Source: Flavobacterium ichthyis
GTDB lineage: Bacteria > Bacteroidota > Bacteroidia > Flavobacteriales > Flavobacteriaceae
Direction of reading: 5' to 3'
Length of the DNA: 64,000 nucleotides
Assembly (NCBI RefSeq): GCF_009915155.1
Contig: NZ_JAABLM010000008.1
Span: forward strand, 106,968-170,967
A program made the position numbers and the translations under genes. Shown piece after piece: positions 17,234 through 26,977 of the stretch. Each line of letters starts with the position of its first letter. Within the stretch, counting starts at the first letter, position 1. The notes beneath the pieces are model-generated. The model saw only the letters and a list, made by a program, of their open reading frames with translations. It did no database searches and was not told the DNA's origin.

Positions 17234-17327
17234 CGATATTTTATCAACAGCTTAAAAACCTACTCGGCAAAAAGTTGTTTATTTACATCGATTATCGGAA
17301 TTTTGAACTTCCAATAAAACAAACCCA

Positions 17328-18836
17328 ATGGAGAACATACATTATATTAGTTCCGAAATTCTTTCGATTGAAATTTTGGACCAAATTATTTCACAAGGAA
17401 AAAAGCTCGAACTTTCTGAAGAAGCCAAGGTTAACATCCAGAAGTGTCGCGATTTTCTCGATAAAAAAATGGAAAGCCACGAAGACCCAATTTACGGAAT
17501 CAATACAGGATTCGGCTCACTTTACAACATTAAAATAACCAACGAAAATCTGACCAAGTTACAGGAAAACTTAGTAATGTCACACGCTTGCGGAACTGGA
17601 GATGAAGTGCCAAAAGACATCGTAAAAATCATGCTTTTGCTCAAAATTCAATCGTTGAGTTACGGATATTCAGGAGTGCAACTCGAAACCGTGGAGCGAT
17701 TGGTAGACTTTTACAACCACGAAATTTTCCCAATTGTTTATGAACAAGGATCTCTTGGAGCTTCTGGAGATTTGGCGCCATTGGCTCATTTGTCATTACC
17801 ATTGATTGGTTTAGGCAAAGTTTTTTATAATGGCAAAAAGCAAGATGCGTCACAAGTTCTAAAACAATTTAGCTGGAACCCTATTCAATTAAAGTCAAAA
17901 GAAGGTTTAGCATTATTGAACGGAACACAATTCATGAGTGCTTATGGAAGTTATCTCTTAATAAAAGCTACGAAATATTCGTATCTGGCAGATTTAATTG
18001 GGGCTATTTCCCTTGAAGCCTTTGATGGAAGAATTGACCCGTTTAACGAGTTAATTCATTTTATTCGGCCGCACAAAGGTCAAATCGTCACTGCAAAACG
18101 CATTACTGAATTTTTAGAAGGAAGCGAAATTATTTCAAGAAAAAAACAACACGTTCAAGATCCGTATTCGTTTCGTTGCATTCCGCAAGTGCATGGCGCT
18201 TCGAAAGATACGATAGATTATGTAAAAAAAGTATTTAAGACAGAAATTAATTCGGTTACTGATAATCCAAACGTTTTTATCGAAACAGACCAAATTATTT
18301 CGGGTGGAAATTTCCACGGACAACCCTTGGCTTTGGCTTTAGATTTCCTTGGAATTGCGCTAGCAGAATTAGGAAATATTTCCGAAAGAAGAACCTATCA
18401 ACTCATTTCCGGACTTCGTGGTTTGCCTGCGTTTTTGGTGGACAATCCAGGATTAAATTCTGGTTTTATGATTCCGCAATATACCGCGGCAAGCATCGTG
18501 AGCCAAAACAAACAACTGGCAACTCCCGCAAGTGTGGACAGCATTGTTTCGAGTAATGGGCAAGAAGATCACGTAAGTATGGGGGCAAATGGCGCCACCA
18601 AAACTTTACGGATTATTGACAATTTAGAAAGAATTCTAGCGATAGAATTGATGAACGCTTCACAAGCCATTCATTTCCGAGACCCTTTAAAATCAAGTGA
18701 TTTTATCGAAATGTTCCTCAAAGCATACCGCAAAGAAGTCCCACTTGTAAACGAAGACAGAATTTTACATTATGACATTGAAAACACAATTTCTTTTTTG
18801 AAAAGTTTTCAGATTGATGATGAAACGTTGAATTAA
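17328..18836 (+). CDS. hutH: Histidine ammonia-lyase
   Basis: HutH (502 residues) deaminates histidine to urocanate. The prosthetic MIO group forms from Ala145-Ser146-Gly147 in GSLGASGDLAPLAHLSLPLIG. NTGFGSL near residue 60 and SHACGTGDEVP near 86 fit histidine lyases. The related flavobacterial tyrosine lyase that I know has SHSSGTG and VGASGDLVQL. No hutU, hutI or hutG is nearby, so the rest of the pathway must be elsewhere. The GIY-YIG gene follows by 11 bp. Confidence 0.9.
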   Translation: MENIHYISSEILSIEILDQIISQGKKLELSEEAKVNIQKCRDFLDKKMESHEDPIYGINTGFGSLYNIKITNENLTKLQENLVMSHACGTGDEVPKDIVKIMLLLKIQSLSYGYSGVQLETVERLVDFYNHEIFPIVYEQGSLGASGDLAPLAHLSLPLIGLGKVFYNGKKQDASQVLKQFSWNPIQLKSKEGLALLNGTQFMSAYGSYLLIKATKYSYLADLIGAISLEAFDGRIDPFNELIHFIRPHKGQIVTAKRITEFLEGSEIISRKKQHVQDPYSFRCIPQVHGASKDTIDYVKKVFKTEINSVTDNPNVFIETDQIISGGNFHGQPLALALDFLGIALAELGNISERRTYQLISGLRGLPAFLVDNPGLNSGFMIPQYTAASIVSQNKQLATPASVDSIVSSNGQEDHVSMGANGATKTLRIIDNLERILAIELMNASQAIHFRDPLKSSDFIEMFLKAYRKEVPLVNEDRILHYDIENTISFLKSFQIDDETLN

Positions 18837-18847
18837 TTTTAATAAAA

Positions 18848-19711
18848 ATGAATTTCGGAAAAACAATTAAGATTTTTTTAATTGACGGCGATCCAAATGG
18901 AAGGCTTACCTGTGAACTTTCGAATTGGACAGGAAAAGCTTATAAGATACCACGAAATAAAATTAAAGATTGCAAAGATAGACCAGATATATTCAATACA
19001 GGAATTTATTTTTTGTTAGGTAAAGATTCTGATGGAGGTGATTTGGTGTATATTGGCGAAGCTGAAAATGTATTAAATAGATTGAATCAACATCTTTCTC
19101 AAAAAGATTTTTGGAATGAGGCGATTGTATTTGTTAGCAAGGATGAAAATCTCAACAAAGCTCACATAAAATATTTAGAAAATAGACTTCACGATATTAT
19201 AATCAAGTCAGATCGTTATAAATTAGAAAATAGCAATATCCCTACACTGTCTTCTATTTCGGAATCAGATAGGGCAGAAATGGAAGAGTTTATTGATAAT
19301 ATCAGGATGTTGGTAAGCACTTTAGGACACAAACTTCTAGAGGACAAGCGTGAAGTTAAATCTGAAATGCAGTCGAATATTTTTTACATAAATGCAGCTC
19401 GTGGCGCAAATGCAAGTGGCGAAACAAACTCAGATGGATTTCTCGTATTCAAAGGATCAAAGGCTTCAAAAAATATTGTTCCATCTTTTTCAAGGTCTTT
19501 TATAGCCTTACGGTCAAAATTGATTGAAAAAAATGTTCTTGTTGAATTCGCCGAATATTATGAATTTTCTCAAGATTATATTTTTACAAGTCCTTCTCTT
19601 GCGGCAGCAACTGTAATGGGAAGGAATGCAAATGGTTTGACTGAATGGAAGTTGGCTAATGGAACAACCTTAAAACAGTTCGAATCTCCAGAAATTTTAC
19701 TACTCGAATAA
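18848..19711 (+). CDS. GIY-YIG nuclease family protein with C-terminal DUF4357
   Basis: The 287-residue protein has GIY at residues 52-54, YIG at 68-70, the expected catalytic Arg78 and metal-binding Glu111 (YLENRL). The N-terminal 50 residues are specific to this group. The C-terminal 60 residues (FAEYYEFSQDYIFTSPSLAAATVMGRNANGLTEWKL) are a DUF4357 module, known as a partner of GIY-YIG and restriction-like proteins. No methylase or phage gene is nearby. Its target is unknown. It starts 11 bp after hutH, so they may share a transcript without a clear link in function. Confidence 0.88.
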   Translation: MNFGKTIKIFLIDGDPNGRLTCELSNWTGKAYKIPRNKIKDCKDRPDIFNTGIYFLLGKDSDGGDLVYIGEAENVLNRLNQHLSQKDFWNEAIVFVSKDENLNKAHIKYLENRLHDIIIKSDRYKLENSNIPTLSSISESDRAEMEEFIDNIRMLVSTLGHKLLEDKREVKSEMQSNIFYINAARGANASGETNSDGFLVFKGSKASKNIVPSFSRSFIALRSKLIEKNVLVEFAEYYEFSQDYIFTSPSLAAATVMGRNANGLTEWKLANGTTLKQFESPEILLLE

Positions 19712-20023
19712 AAAAACCTAACAGCTTTCAAAATTCTGTCAGGAGAATAATCTGTAAAATAGGTAAGGTGTTGAAAAAAAAAATTTTCATCTTAACACTG
19801 ACGCGTGAGGGATTGAAGCGGCATCCTTTTTAGGAATTGCACGGATGCCAATCCGGGGCAATTGCTGAAAAGATACAGCGGAAAGCCCGACCTTTTGTGC
19901 CCTTGGAAAATGTTTATTTTAAGCCAAATGTTTTTGGGCACAAAAGGACACGCCCAAAAAATTATACTAAAAACAAAAAAGTTGGCTTTTAAACCAACTT
20001 TTTTTATTTGAATTTGCGAAAAT
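19712..20023. repeat. Gap with palindromic element and terminator
   Basis: No gene is supported. CCTAACAG and CTGTCAGG near 19717-19742 form an imperfect hairpin after the GIY-YIG gene. A large palindromic element fills 19801-19955: outer GCGTG/CACGC arms, an AGCGGCATCCTTTTT ... AAAAGATACAGCGG pair, and a perfect 12-bp inverted repeat (19891-19902 with 19936-19947). Its core matches the element at 55531-55677. A terminator follows at 19973-20007. Confidence 0.7.
19973..20007. terminator. Bidirectional terminator
   Basis: AAAAAAGTTGG and CCAACTTTTTT are perfect arms around an 8-nt loop, with a T run on either strand. It ends the minus-strand RimK gene and anything reading in from hutH. Confidence 0.85.
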
Positions 20024-21394
20024 TTATTTCCACTTGAAATTTTTCTCAATCGCGCGAATCATTTCGCCTGCAATGTCTTTATTGGTCGCGCCTTCGATAC
20101 CTTCCAAACCTGGCGAGGAATTGACCTCGAGTAGGAGTGGACCTTTGCTGGAGCGGATAATGTCAACTCCGGCAACCTTGAGATTCATTGCTTTTGCAGC
20201 TTTGATGGCAATCTTTTTTTCTTCAGGAGTGGGCTTGATGATGGAAGCGGTTCCGCCAAGGTGAATGTTGGCGCGAAATTCTCCCGGCAAGGCTTCACGC
20301 TGGATTGCGGCCACCACTTTGCCGTCGATGACAAAACAACGGATGTCTTTCCCGTTGGCTTCTTTGATAAATTCCTGAACTAATATATTGGCGTTCAGAC
20401 TTTTAAAAGCATTGATTACGGATTCCGCCGCTTTTTTGGTTTCGGCCATAACAACGCCTTTTCCTTGTGTGCCTTCTAATAATTTTACGATTAACGGCGA
20501 ACCGCCAACCATTTTTATCAAATCGTCAGTATCTAAAGGTGAATTGGCAAATCCGGTAGTGGGTATATCAACTCCGTGATTTAGAAGTAGTTGCAATGAA
20601 TATAATTTATCTCTCGATTGTGTAATAGCTGAAGCAGAATTTAAGCAAAAAACTTTCATGGCTTCAAATTGTCTCGTCAAAGCACAACCATAAAACGTGA
20701 TACTCGGGCGAATTCTTGGAATTACGGCATCAAAATCACTTAATATTTTTCCACCTCGATAACGGATTTCTGGCGTGGTAGCATCGAGTTTCATGTAACA
20801 TTCTTTGATATTTAAAAAATGCATTTCGTGTCCTCGCATTTCTCCGGCTTCCATGATTCTTCGGTTAGAGTATAATTCGGGATTGCTTGCCAATAATCCG
20901 ATTTTCAAACCTTGTTTTGCTTTGTCAGAATTTTTGTACAATTCACCTAACATTTCCGCTGACGGTTGTCCTAACAAATATTTTTGTTCAGGATCTACCA
21001 AAACGCGTCCACTCATGGCTTCACGGCCCAAAAGCATTCGAAATCCCATAGAATCTCGGTTAGTTAACGTCATTTCTATTGGCCATTGATTATCGCCAAA
21101 TTCTAAATTTGTTTTAATAACGTAACGTTGTTCGCGAAAACCGCTTGAACTTTTCACGATCCTTTTATCAATTAACGGTGCTTCGCAATGGATGATGGTT
21201 CGATGGTTATTTTGGATGGGATTAATATCAAATTTTACCCAATTTTGTCCATCTTTGGTAAAAGGAGAAATGTTTAAAGCGTGAAGCGCAGAGGTTTTCG
21301 CCCCAGAATCGACTCTGGCTTTTATGGTGGGGATTCCTAATTGTGGAAATGAACACCATTCTTCACTTCCGAGGATAACTTTGTTTTGAGACAT
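20024..21394 (-). CDS. RimB-like retropepsin domain fused to RimK-like ATP-grasp ligase
   Basis: Residues about 5-140 form a RimB/COG4067-type domain, long labelled ATP-dependent zinc protease, with the aspartic-protease-like site [13 protein letters not shown] (Asp29-Ser30-Gly31) and LLGREAM. Residues about 160-456 form a RimK ATP-grasp ligase: [40 protein letters not shown] and [12 protein letters not shown]. RimK adds glutamate to ribosomal protein S6, and in Pseudomonas the separate RimB trims those tails. Here writer and eraser would be in one chain. The protein's substrate is an inference. Confidence 0.9.
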   Translation of the reverse strand: MSQNKVILGSEEWCSFPQLGIPTIKARVDSGAKTSALHALNISPFTKDGQNWVKFDINPIQNNHRTIIHCEAPLIDKRIVKSSSGFREQRYVIKTNLEFGDNQWPIEMTLTNRDSMGFRMLLGREAMSGRVLVDPEQKYLLGQPSAEMLGELYKNSDKAKQGLKIGLLASNPELYSNRRIMEAGEMRGHEMHFLNIKECYMKLDATTPEIRYRGGKILSDFDAVIPRIRPSITFYGCALTRQFEAMKVFCLNSASAITQSRDKLYSLQLLLNHGVDIPTTGFANSPLDTDDLIKMVGGSPLIVKLLEGTQGKGVVMAETKKAAESVINAFKSLNANILVQEFIKEANGKDIRCFVIDGKVVAAIQREALPGEFRANIHLGGTASIIKPTPEEKKIAIKAAKAMNLKVAGVDIIRSSKGPLLLEVNSSPGLEGIEGATNKDIAGEMIRAIEKNFKWK

Positions 21395-21491
21395 GATAAA
21401 TATTAAGTTGTAACAAAAATCTAAAGTAATACTTATTTTAGAATCAGAAATTAATTTTATATAAATATTATATCGTTTATCAAAATTATAA

Positions 21492-21571
21492 AAGCCAAAG
21501 ATTAAAGATTTCTAGTAGAATTTATGTTTATTTTTTTCAACAAAAATTCTAAAAACTTTAATCTGTGGCTT
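21492..21571. repeat. Imperfect palindromic element downstream of clpC
   Basis: AAGCCAAAGATTAAAG (from 21492) and CTTTAATCTGTGGCTT (to 21571) are near-complementary arms, with AGAATTT/AAATTCT continuing the pairing inward. The RNA from the minus strand would fold into a long hairpin ending GGCTTTT, so it may also terminate clpC. The ATCTGTGGC core recurs near 5823. Confidence 0.6.
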
Positions 21572-21594
21572 AAAAATTTAAGTGCTTACCAAAA

Positions 21595-24141
21595 TTAATT
21601 CGTCGGTTTTTCAGCTTTTTTAATTGCTACCGTAAGCTCTTGTGCATTGTCTTCTAAATCCATAAAAATTAAATCGCCTGAATGAATTTTAGAAGTAATG
21701 ATTTCTTCTGCTAGAGCGTCTTCAACATATTTTTGAATGGCTCTCTTCAAAGGTCTAGCGCCAAATTGTTTGTCGAAACCTTTATCCGCAATAAATGCTT
21801 TTGCTTTTTCAGATAATTCTAAATTGTAGCCTAATTCCGAAATTCTGGCATATAATTTTTTCAATTCGATTTCGATAATCAAATCAATATCTGCTTTTTC
21901 CAATGCGTTGAAGACAATTACATCGTCAATTCTGTTCAAAAATTCAGGAGCAAAAGTTTTCTTCAAAGCATTTTCAATCACACTTTTGGCATGTTCGTCA
22001 GATTGTGCTGTTTTAGCGGCAGTCCCGAAACCAACTCCTTGTCCAAAATCCTTCAATTGACGGGCTCCCACATTGGAAGTCATGATGATGATGGTATTTT
22101 TAAAATCAATTTTTCTTCCTAAACTATCCGTCAGGAAACCATCGTCTAAAACTTGTAACATCATATTGAAAACATCTGGATGGGCTTTTTCGATTTCGTC
22201 TAAAAGAACCACACAATATGGTTTTCTGCGAACTTTTTCAGTTAATTGGCCGCCTTCTTCATAACCAACGTATCCTGGAGGTGCACCAACTAAACGTGAA
22301 ATGGCAAATTTTTCCATGTATTCGCTCATGTCAATTCGGATTAAAGCATCTTCAGAATCGAATAATTCACGGGCTAAAACTTTTGCTAATTGGGTTTTTC
22401 CAACCCCAGTTTGACCTAAGAAAATAAATGAACCGATTGGACGATTCGGATCTTTTAAACCAGCACGATTTCTTTGAATGGATCGAGCGATTTTTAAAAC
22501 TGCTTCTTTTTGTCCAATTACTTTATTTTCAATTAGTTCAGGTAACTTAGCTAATTTATTACTTTCAGTTTGTGCGATTCTATTTACCGGAATTCCAGAC
22601 ATCATAGAAACCACATCGGCCACGTTATCTTCTGTTACTTGAATACGGTTATTTTTAGAATCTTCTTCCCACTGTTCTTGCGCAATTGCTAGGTCTTTTT
22701 CGATACGCTTTTCGTCATCTCGAAGTCTTGCAGCTTCTTCATATTTTTGTTTTTTGACTACCGTATTTTTCAACTCGCGAACTTCATCTAATTGGCGTTC
22801 GAGGTCTAAAATTTGTTTTGGAACATCAATATTAGTTATATGAACACGAGAACCTGCTTCATCTAAAGCATCAATCGCCTTGTCCGGAAGAAATCTTTCC
22901 GACATATATCTGTCCGTTAATTTCACGCAAGCTTCAATAGCTTCTGGAGAATAAATAACATTATGATGGTCTTCGTATTTATTTTTGATGTTATTTAAAA
23001 TTGTGATAGTTTCTTCAACTGAAGTAGGCTCGACTACCACTTTTTGGAACCTTCTTTCCAAAGCGCCATCTTTTTCAATATATTGACGGTATTCGTCTAA
23101 GGTTGTCGCACCAATGCATTGAATTTCACCTCTTGCCAAAGCCGGTTTGAACATGTTAGAAGCATCAAGCGAACCGGTTGCGCCACCCGCTCCAACGATG
23201 GTATGAATTTCATCAATAAAAAGGATGATGTCATCATTTTTTTCAAGCTCATTCATCACGGCTTTCATCCGTTCTTCAAACTGTCCACGGTATTTTGTTC
23301 CGGCAACCAAACTCGCTAGATCAAGCGTTACCACACGTTTGTTGAATAAAATTCGGGATACTTTTTTCTGGATAATTCTCAAAGCTAAACCTTCGGCAAT
23401 AGCAGATTTACCAACACCTGGCTCTCCAATTAACAATGGATTGTTCTTTTTTCTTCGGCTTAAAATTTGTGAAACACGCTCAATTTCTTTTTCACGTCCT
23501 ACAACTGGATCTAATTTCCCTTCTTCGGCCATTTCTGTCAAATCTCTTCCGAAGTTATCCAAAACCGGAGTTTTCGATTTTTTATTTGACTTATTTGCAG
23601 GTGTGTTGAAATTACCTTCTTTTAAACTGTCATCTTGTCCTGAATCGTCATTATACGATTCATTTTTGGGCAAGTCATTCATGAAATCTTCTTCGCTGTT
23701 TGGTATCATATTAATGTATTGTTCTTTAGCCGAATCATAATCTATTTTTAGTTTATTCATCAACTTGGTTGTGGGATCGTTCTCGTTTCTTAAAATGCAA
23801 AGTAATAAATGTGCGGTACTAATTGAGGGACTTTGAAAAACTTTTGCCTCTAAATAAGTTGTTTTTAAAGCGCGTTCTGCTTGACGGGTAAGATGTAAAT
23901 TTTTTTTATCATTCCCTGTTGCAGTATTAGGAATTGCAGTACTTAATGACTCAACTTTTTTTCTTAAATGTTCTAAATCAACAGATAAATTGTTAAGTAT
24001 AATAATTGCTTTCCCGTTTCCATCTCTTAAAATTCCCAGCATAAGATGTTCTGTTCCAATAAAGTCGTGGCCTAATCGTAAAGCCTCTTCTTTACTGTAA
24101 GTAATTACATCTTTTACTCTCGGTGAAAAATTATCATCCAT
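21595..24141 (-). CDS. clpC: ATP-dependent Clp protease ATP-binding subunit ClpC
   Basis: ClpC (848 residues from ATG 24141) is the unfoldase that feeds proteins to ClpP. It has the double Clp N domain (about 5-145), an acidic linker, AAA module 1 with GEPGVGKS, a UVR-type middle region (QKYEEAARLRDDEKRIEKDL), AAA module 2 with GQTGVGKT and SEYMEKFAISRLVG, and the D2-small domain. The UVR region separates it from ClpA and ClpB. I reject the longer TTG start at 24204 because the -7 box overlaps it. It is divergent from gyrA, with about 250 bp between. Confidence 0.95.
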   Translation of the reverse strand: MDDNFSPRVKDVITYSKEEALRLGHDFIGTEHLMLGILRDGNGKAIIILNNLSVDLEHLRKKVESLSTAIPNTATGNDKKNLHLTRQAERALKTTYLEAKVFQSPSISTAHLLLCILRNENDPTTKLMNKLKIDYDSAKEQYINMIPNSEEDFMNDLPKNESYNDDSGQDDSLKEGNFNTPANKSNKKSKTPVLDNFGRDLTEMAEEGKLDPVVGREKEIERVSQILSRRKKNNPLLIGEPGVGKSAIAEGLALRIIQKKVSRILFNKRVVTLDLASLVAGTKYRGQFEERMKAVMNELEKNDDIILFIDEIHTIVGAGGATGSLDASNMFKPALARGEIQCIGATTLDEYRQYIEKDGALERRFQKVVVEPTSVEETITILNNIKNKYEDHHNVIYSPEAIEACVKLTDRYMSERFLPDKAIDALDEAGSRVHITNIDVPKQILDLERQLDEVRELKNTVVKKQKYEEAARLRDDEKRIEKDLAIAQEQWEEDSKNNRIQVTEDNVADVVSMMSGIPVNRIAQTESNKLAKLPELIENKVIGQKEAVLKIARSIQRNRAGLKDPNRPIGSFIFLGQTGVGKTQLAKVLARELFDSEDALIRIDMSEYMEKFAISRLVGAPPGYVGYEEGGQLTEKVRRKPYCVVLLDEIEKAHPDVFNMMLQVLDDGFLTDSLGRKIDFKNTIIIMTSNVGARQLKDFGQGVGFGTAAKTAQSDEHAKSVIENALKKTFAPEFLNRIDDVIVFNALEKADIDLIIEIELKKLYARISELGYNLELSEKAKAFIADKGFDKQFGARPLKRAIQKYVEDALAEEIITSKIHSGDLIFMDLEDNAQELTVAIKKAEKPTN

Positions 24142-24201
24142 ATAAAATAAGCTAGTTAAAATGTCAAGTTTAATATTAGATACGCAAAAACTATACCCAT
24201 A

Positions 24202-24209
24202 CAAAACTA
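24202..24209 (-). promoter_or_regulatory. -7 box of clpC
   Basis: On the minus strand TAGTTTTG matches TAnnTTTG and lies 60 bp before the ATG at 24141. A TTG occurs about 15 bp upstream, slightly short of the usual spacing. Confidence 0.5.
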
Positions 24210-24394
24210 CTGACAGCTAATTGACAACATTTTTTTTAAAATAAAAATTTTCAAACGTTCTATTTATTAACCACAATATAGATTTTTTTTGTTAATAAGT
24301 CTAAAAAATTACTGTTAAAAAAAATATGTAAAAAATTTAAAAAGCTGTATATTGGCACGTTTTGAAACAATTATAATTTTTAATGTAAATACTT

Positions 24395-26959
24395 ATGGCT
24401 GAAGGAGAAAAATTGATTCCTATTAATATTGAAGAGGAAATGAAATCATCTTACATCGATTATTCGATGTCGGTTATTGTTTCTCGAGCGCTTCCAGATG
24501 TACGCGATGGATTAAAACCTGTTCATCGAAGAGTGCTTTTTGGTATGTATGAATTAGGAGTTTTTTCTAACAGAGCTCACAAAAAGTCTGCGAGAATCGT
24601 AGGGGAAGTTTTAGGAAAATATCACCCTCATGGAGATAGTTCGGTTTATGATGCAATGGTACGTATGGCTCAAGAATGGAGCTTGCGCTATTTATTAGTG
24701 GACGGACAAGGAAATTTTGGATCAATTGATGGTGACAGTCCGGCAGCAATGCGTTATACCGAAGCCAGAATGCAAAAAATTTCTGAAGAAATTATGGCAG
24801 ACATCGACAAAGAAACTGTAGATTTTCAGTTGAATTTTGACGATACTTTGCAAGAGCCAAAGGTAATGCCTACAAAAGTTCCAGCATTGTTAATCAATGG
24901 AGCATCAGGTATTGCAGTTGGTATGGCTACAAATATGGCGCCACACAATTTAACCGAAGTAATTGACGGTACTTTAGCTTACATTGACAATAACGAAATT
25001 GAAATTGATGAGTTAATGTCGCACGTGAAAGCACCAGATTTTCCAACGGGAGGAATTATTTACGGATATGAAGGTGTTCGCGAAGCATTTAAAACTGGAC
25101 GTGGTAGAATTGTAATGCGTGCCAAAGTGAACTTTGAAGAAGTTGACGGTAGAGATTGCATCATTGTAACCGAAATTCCGTATCAAGTTAATAAAGCCGA
25201 AATGATTAAAAAAACGGCAGACTTGGTTAATGAGAAAAAAATTGAAGGGATTTCAAATATCCGTGACGAGTCCGATAGAAATGGAATGCGAATTGTTTAT
25301 ATCTTAAAAAGAGAAGCAGTTCCAAATGTAGTCTTGAATACTCTTTATAAATATACACAACTTCAATCTTCGTTTAGTGTAAATAATATTGCGTTAGTAA
25401 ACGGACGTCCACAATTGTTGAATCTAAAAGAATTGATTCATTATTTTGTAGAACACCGTCATGATGTTGTTACGCGAAGAGCCCAATATGAATTGCGCAA
25501 AGCCGAAGAACGTGCTCATATTTTAGAAGGATTAATCATTGCTTCAGATAATATTGACGAAGTTATCCAATTAATAAGATCTTCCAGCAATACTGATCAA
25601 GCCAAAGAAAAATTAATCGAACGATTCAAACTTTCTGAAATTCAGGCAAAAGCAATTGTTGAAATGCGTTTGAGACAATTAACAGGTCTTGAACAAGATA
25701 AATTGCGTGCTGAATATGAAGAAATCATGAAATTGATTAATCATTTGAAAGAATTATTGGCAAGCAAAGAATTGAGAATGAATTTGATTAAAGAAGAATT
25801 AACTGAAATCAAAGATAAATATGGTGATAACCGTCGTTCGCAAATTGAATATGCGGGTGGCGATGTAAGTATCGAAGATTTAATTGCAGACGAAAACGTG
25901 GTGATTACCATTTCGCATGCTGGTTATATTAAAAGAACTAATCTTTCGGAATATAAAACACAGAATAGAGGAGGAGTTGGACAAAAAGGCGTGGCAACAC
26001 GTGATCAAGATTTCTTAGAACATCTTTTTGTGGCAACAAACCATCAATACATGATGTTCTTTACCCAAAAAGGTAAATGTTTCTGGATGCGTGTTTACGA
26101 AATTCCGGAAGGATCGAAAACTTCAAAAGGTAGAGCCATTCAAAACTTGATTAATATTGAACCAGATGACAAAGTAAAAGCGTTCATCTGTACACAAGAT
26201 TTGAAAAATCAAGAATACGTTAATTCTCACTACGTGATTATGGCTACCAAACAAGGGCAAGTTAAAAAAACTTTGTTAGAACAATATTCTCGCCCAAGAG
26301 TTAATGGTATTGCTGCGATTACTATTAAAGAAGATGACGAATTATTAGAAGCAAAATTAACTACAGGAGAAAGCCAAATTCTAATAGCAGTAAAATCTGG
26401 AAAACTAGTTCGATTCGAAGAAAGCAAGACACGCCCAATGGGCAGAAGTGCTTCAGGAGTACGAGGAATCACACTACGTGACGAAAAAGATGAAGTAATT
26501 GGCATGGTTTCTGTAAATGATATGGAAAGCGAAATTTTAGTAGTGTCAGAAAATGGTTATGGAAAACGCTCATCATTAGAAGATTACAGAATCACCAATC
26601 GTGGCGGTAAAGGTGTAAAAACTCTTAATATCACTGATAAAACTGGAGACTTAATCTCAATCAATAGCGTTACTGATGCGGATGACTTGATGATCATCAA
26701 TAAATCAGGACTTACCATTAGAATGGAAGTTTCTGATTTAAGAGTTATGGGTCGCGCCACACAAGGCGTTCGCTTGATTAATATTAAAGGAAACGATTCT
26801 ATCGCAGCAGTTACTAAAGTAATTCGTGAAGACAATGTAATCGAAGAAACTCCGGACGGAGAAGAAGTATTACATGTGGATTCGATCTCTAACCCTGAAA
26901 TTTCCGAAGACATTGTTGAAGGAAATACAGAAGAAATAGATGATAACACCGAAGAATAA
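24395..26959 (+). CDS. gyrA: DNA gyrase subunit A
   Basis: GyrA (854 residues) cuts and rejoins DNA in the gyrase A2B2 complex, which introduces negative supercoils. The breakage domain has Tyr121 in [10 protein letters not shown] and the tower and coiled-coil regions to about residue 500. The C-terminal six-bladed beta-pinwheel includes a GyrA-box-like RITNRGGKG. In the quinolone region, GDSSVYD keeps Ser82 and Asp86, the residues matching E. coli Ser83 and Asp87, so no classic resistance change is seen. The tail is acidic. A TPR gene follows by 18 bp. Confidence 0.97.
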   Translation: MAEGEKLIPINIEEEMKSSYIDYSMSVIVSRALPDVRDGLKPVHRRVLFGMYELGVFSNRAHKKSARIVGEVLGKYHPHGDSSVYDAMVRMAQEWSLRYLLVDGQGNFGSIDGDSPAAMRYTEARMQKISEEIMADIDKETVDFQLNFDDTLQEPKVMPTKVPALLINGASGIAVGMATNMAPHNLTEVIDGTLAYIDNNEIEIDELMSHVKAPDFPTGGIIYGYEGVREAFKTGRGRIVMRAKVNFEEVDGRDCIIVTEIPYQVNKAEMIKKTADLVNEKKIEGISNIRDESDRNGMRIVYILKREAVPNVVLNTLYKYTQLQSSFSVNNIALVNGRPQLLNLKELIHYFVEHRHDVVTRRAQYELRKAEERAHILEGLIIASDNIDEVIQLIRSSSNTDQAKEKLIERFKLSEIQAKAIVEMRLRQLTGLEQDKLRAEYEEIMKLINHLKELLASKELRMNLIKEELTEIKDKYGDNRRSQIEYAGGDVSIEDLIADENVVITISHAGYIKRTNLSEYKTQNRGGVGQKGVATRDQDFLEHLFVATNHQYMMFFTQKGKCFWMRVYEIPEGSKTSKGRAIQNLINIEPDDKVKAFICTQDLKNQEYVNSHYVIMATKQGQVKKTLLEQYSRPRVNGIAAITIKEDDELLEAKLTTGESQILIAVKSGKLVRFEESKTRPMGRSASGVRGITLRDEKDEVIGMVSVNDMESEILVVSENGYGKRSSLEDYRITNRGGKGVKTLNITDKTGDLISINSVTDADDLMIINKSGLTIRMEVSDLRVMGRATQGVRLINIKGNDSIAAVTKVIREDNVIEETPDGEEVLHVDSISNPEISEDIVEGNTEEIDDNTEE

Positions 26960-26977
26960 ACAATAAAAATTAAACCT

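Noticed and set aside
19792..20049. Minus-strand open frame of 85 codons
   Set aside because: It lies across the palindromic element and the terminator and overlaps the end of the RimK gene.
24142..24204. N-terminal extension of ClpC from a TTG at 24204
   Set aside because: A perfect -7 box overlaps the TTG, and MDDNFSPRVKDVI is the usual ClpC start.
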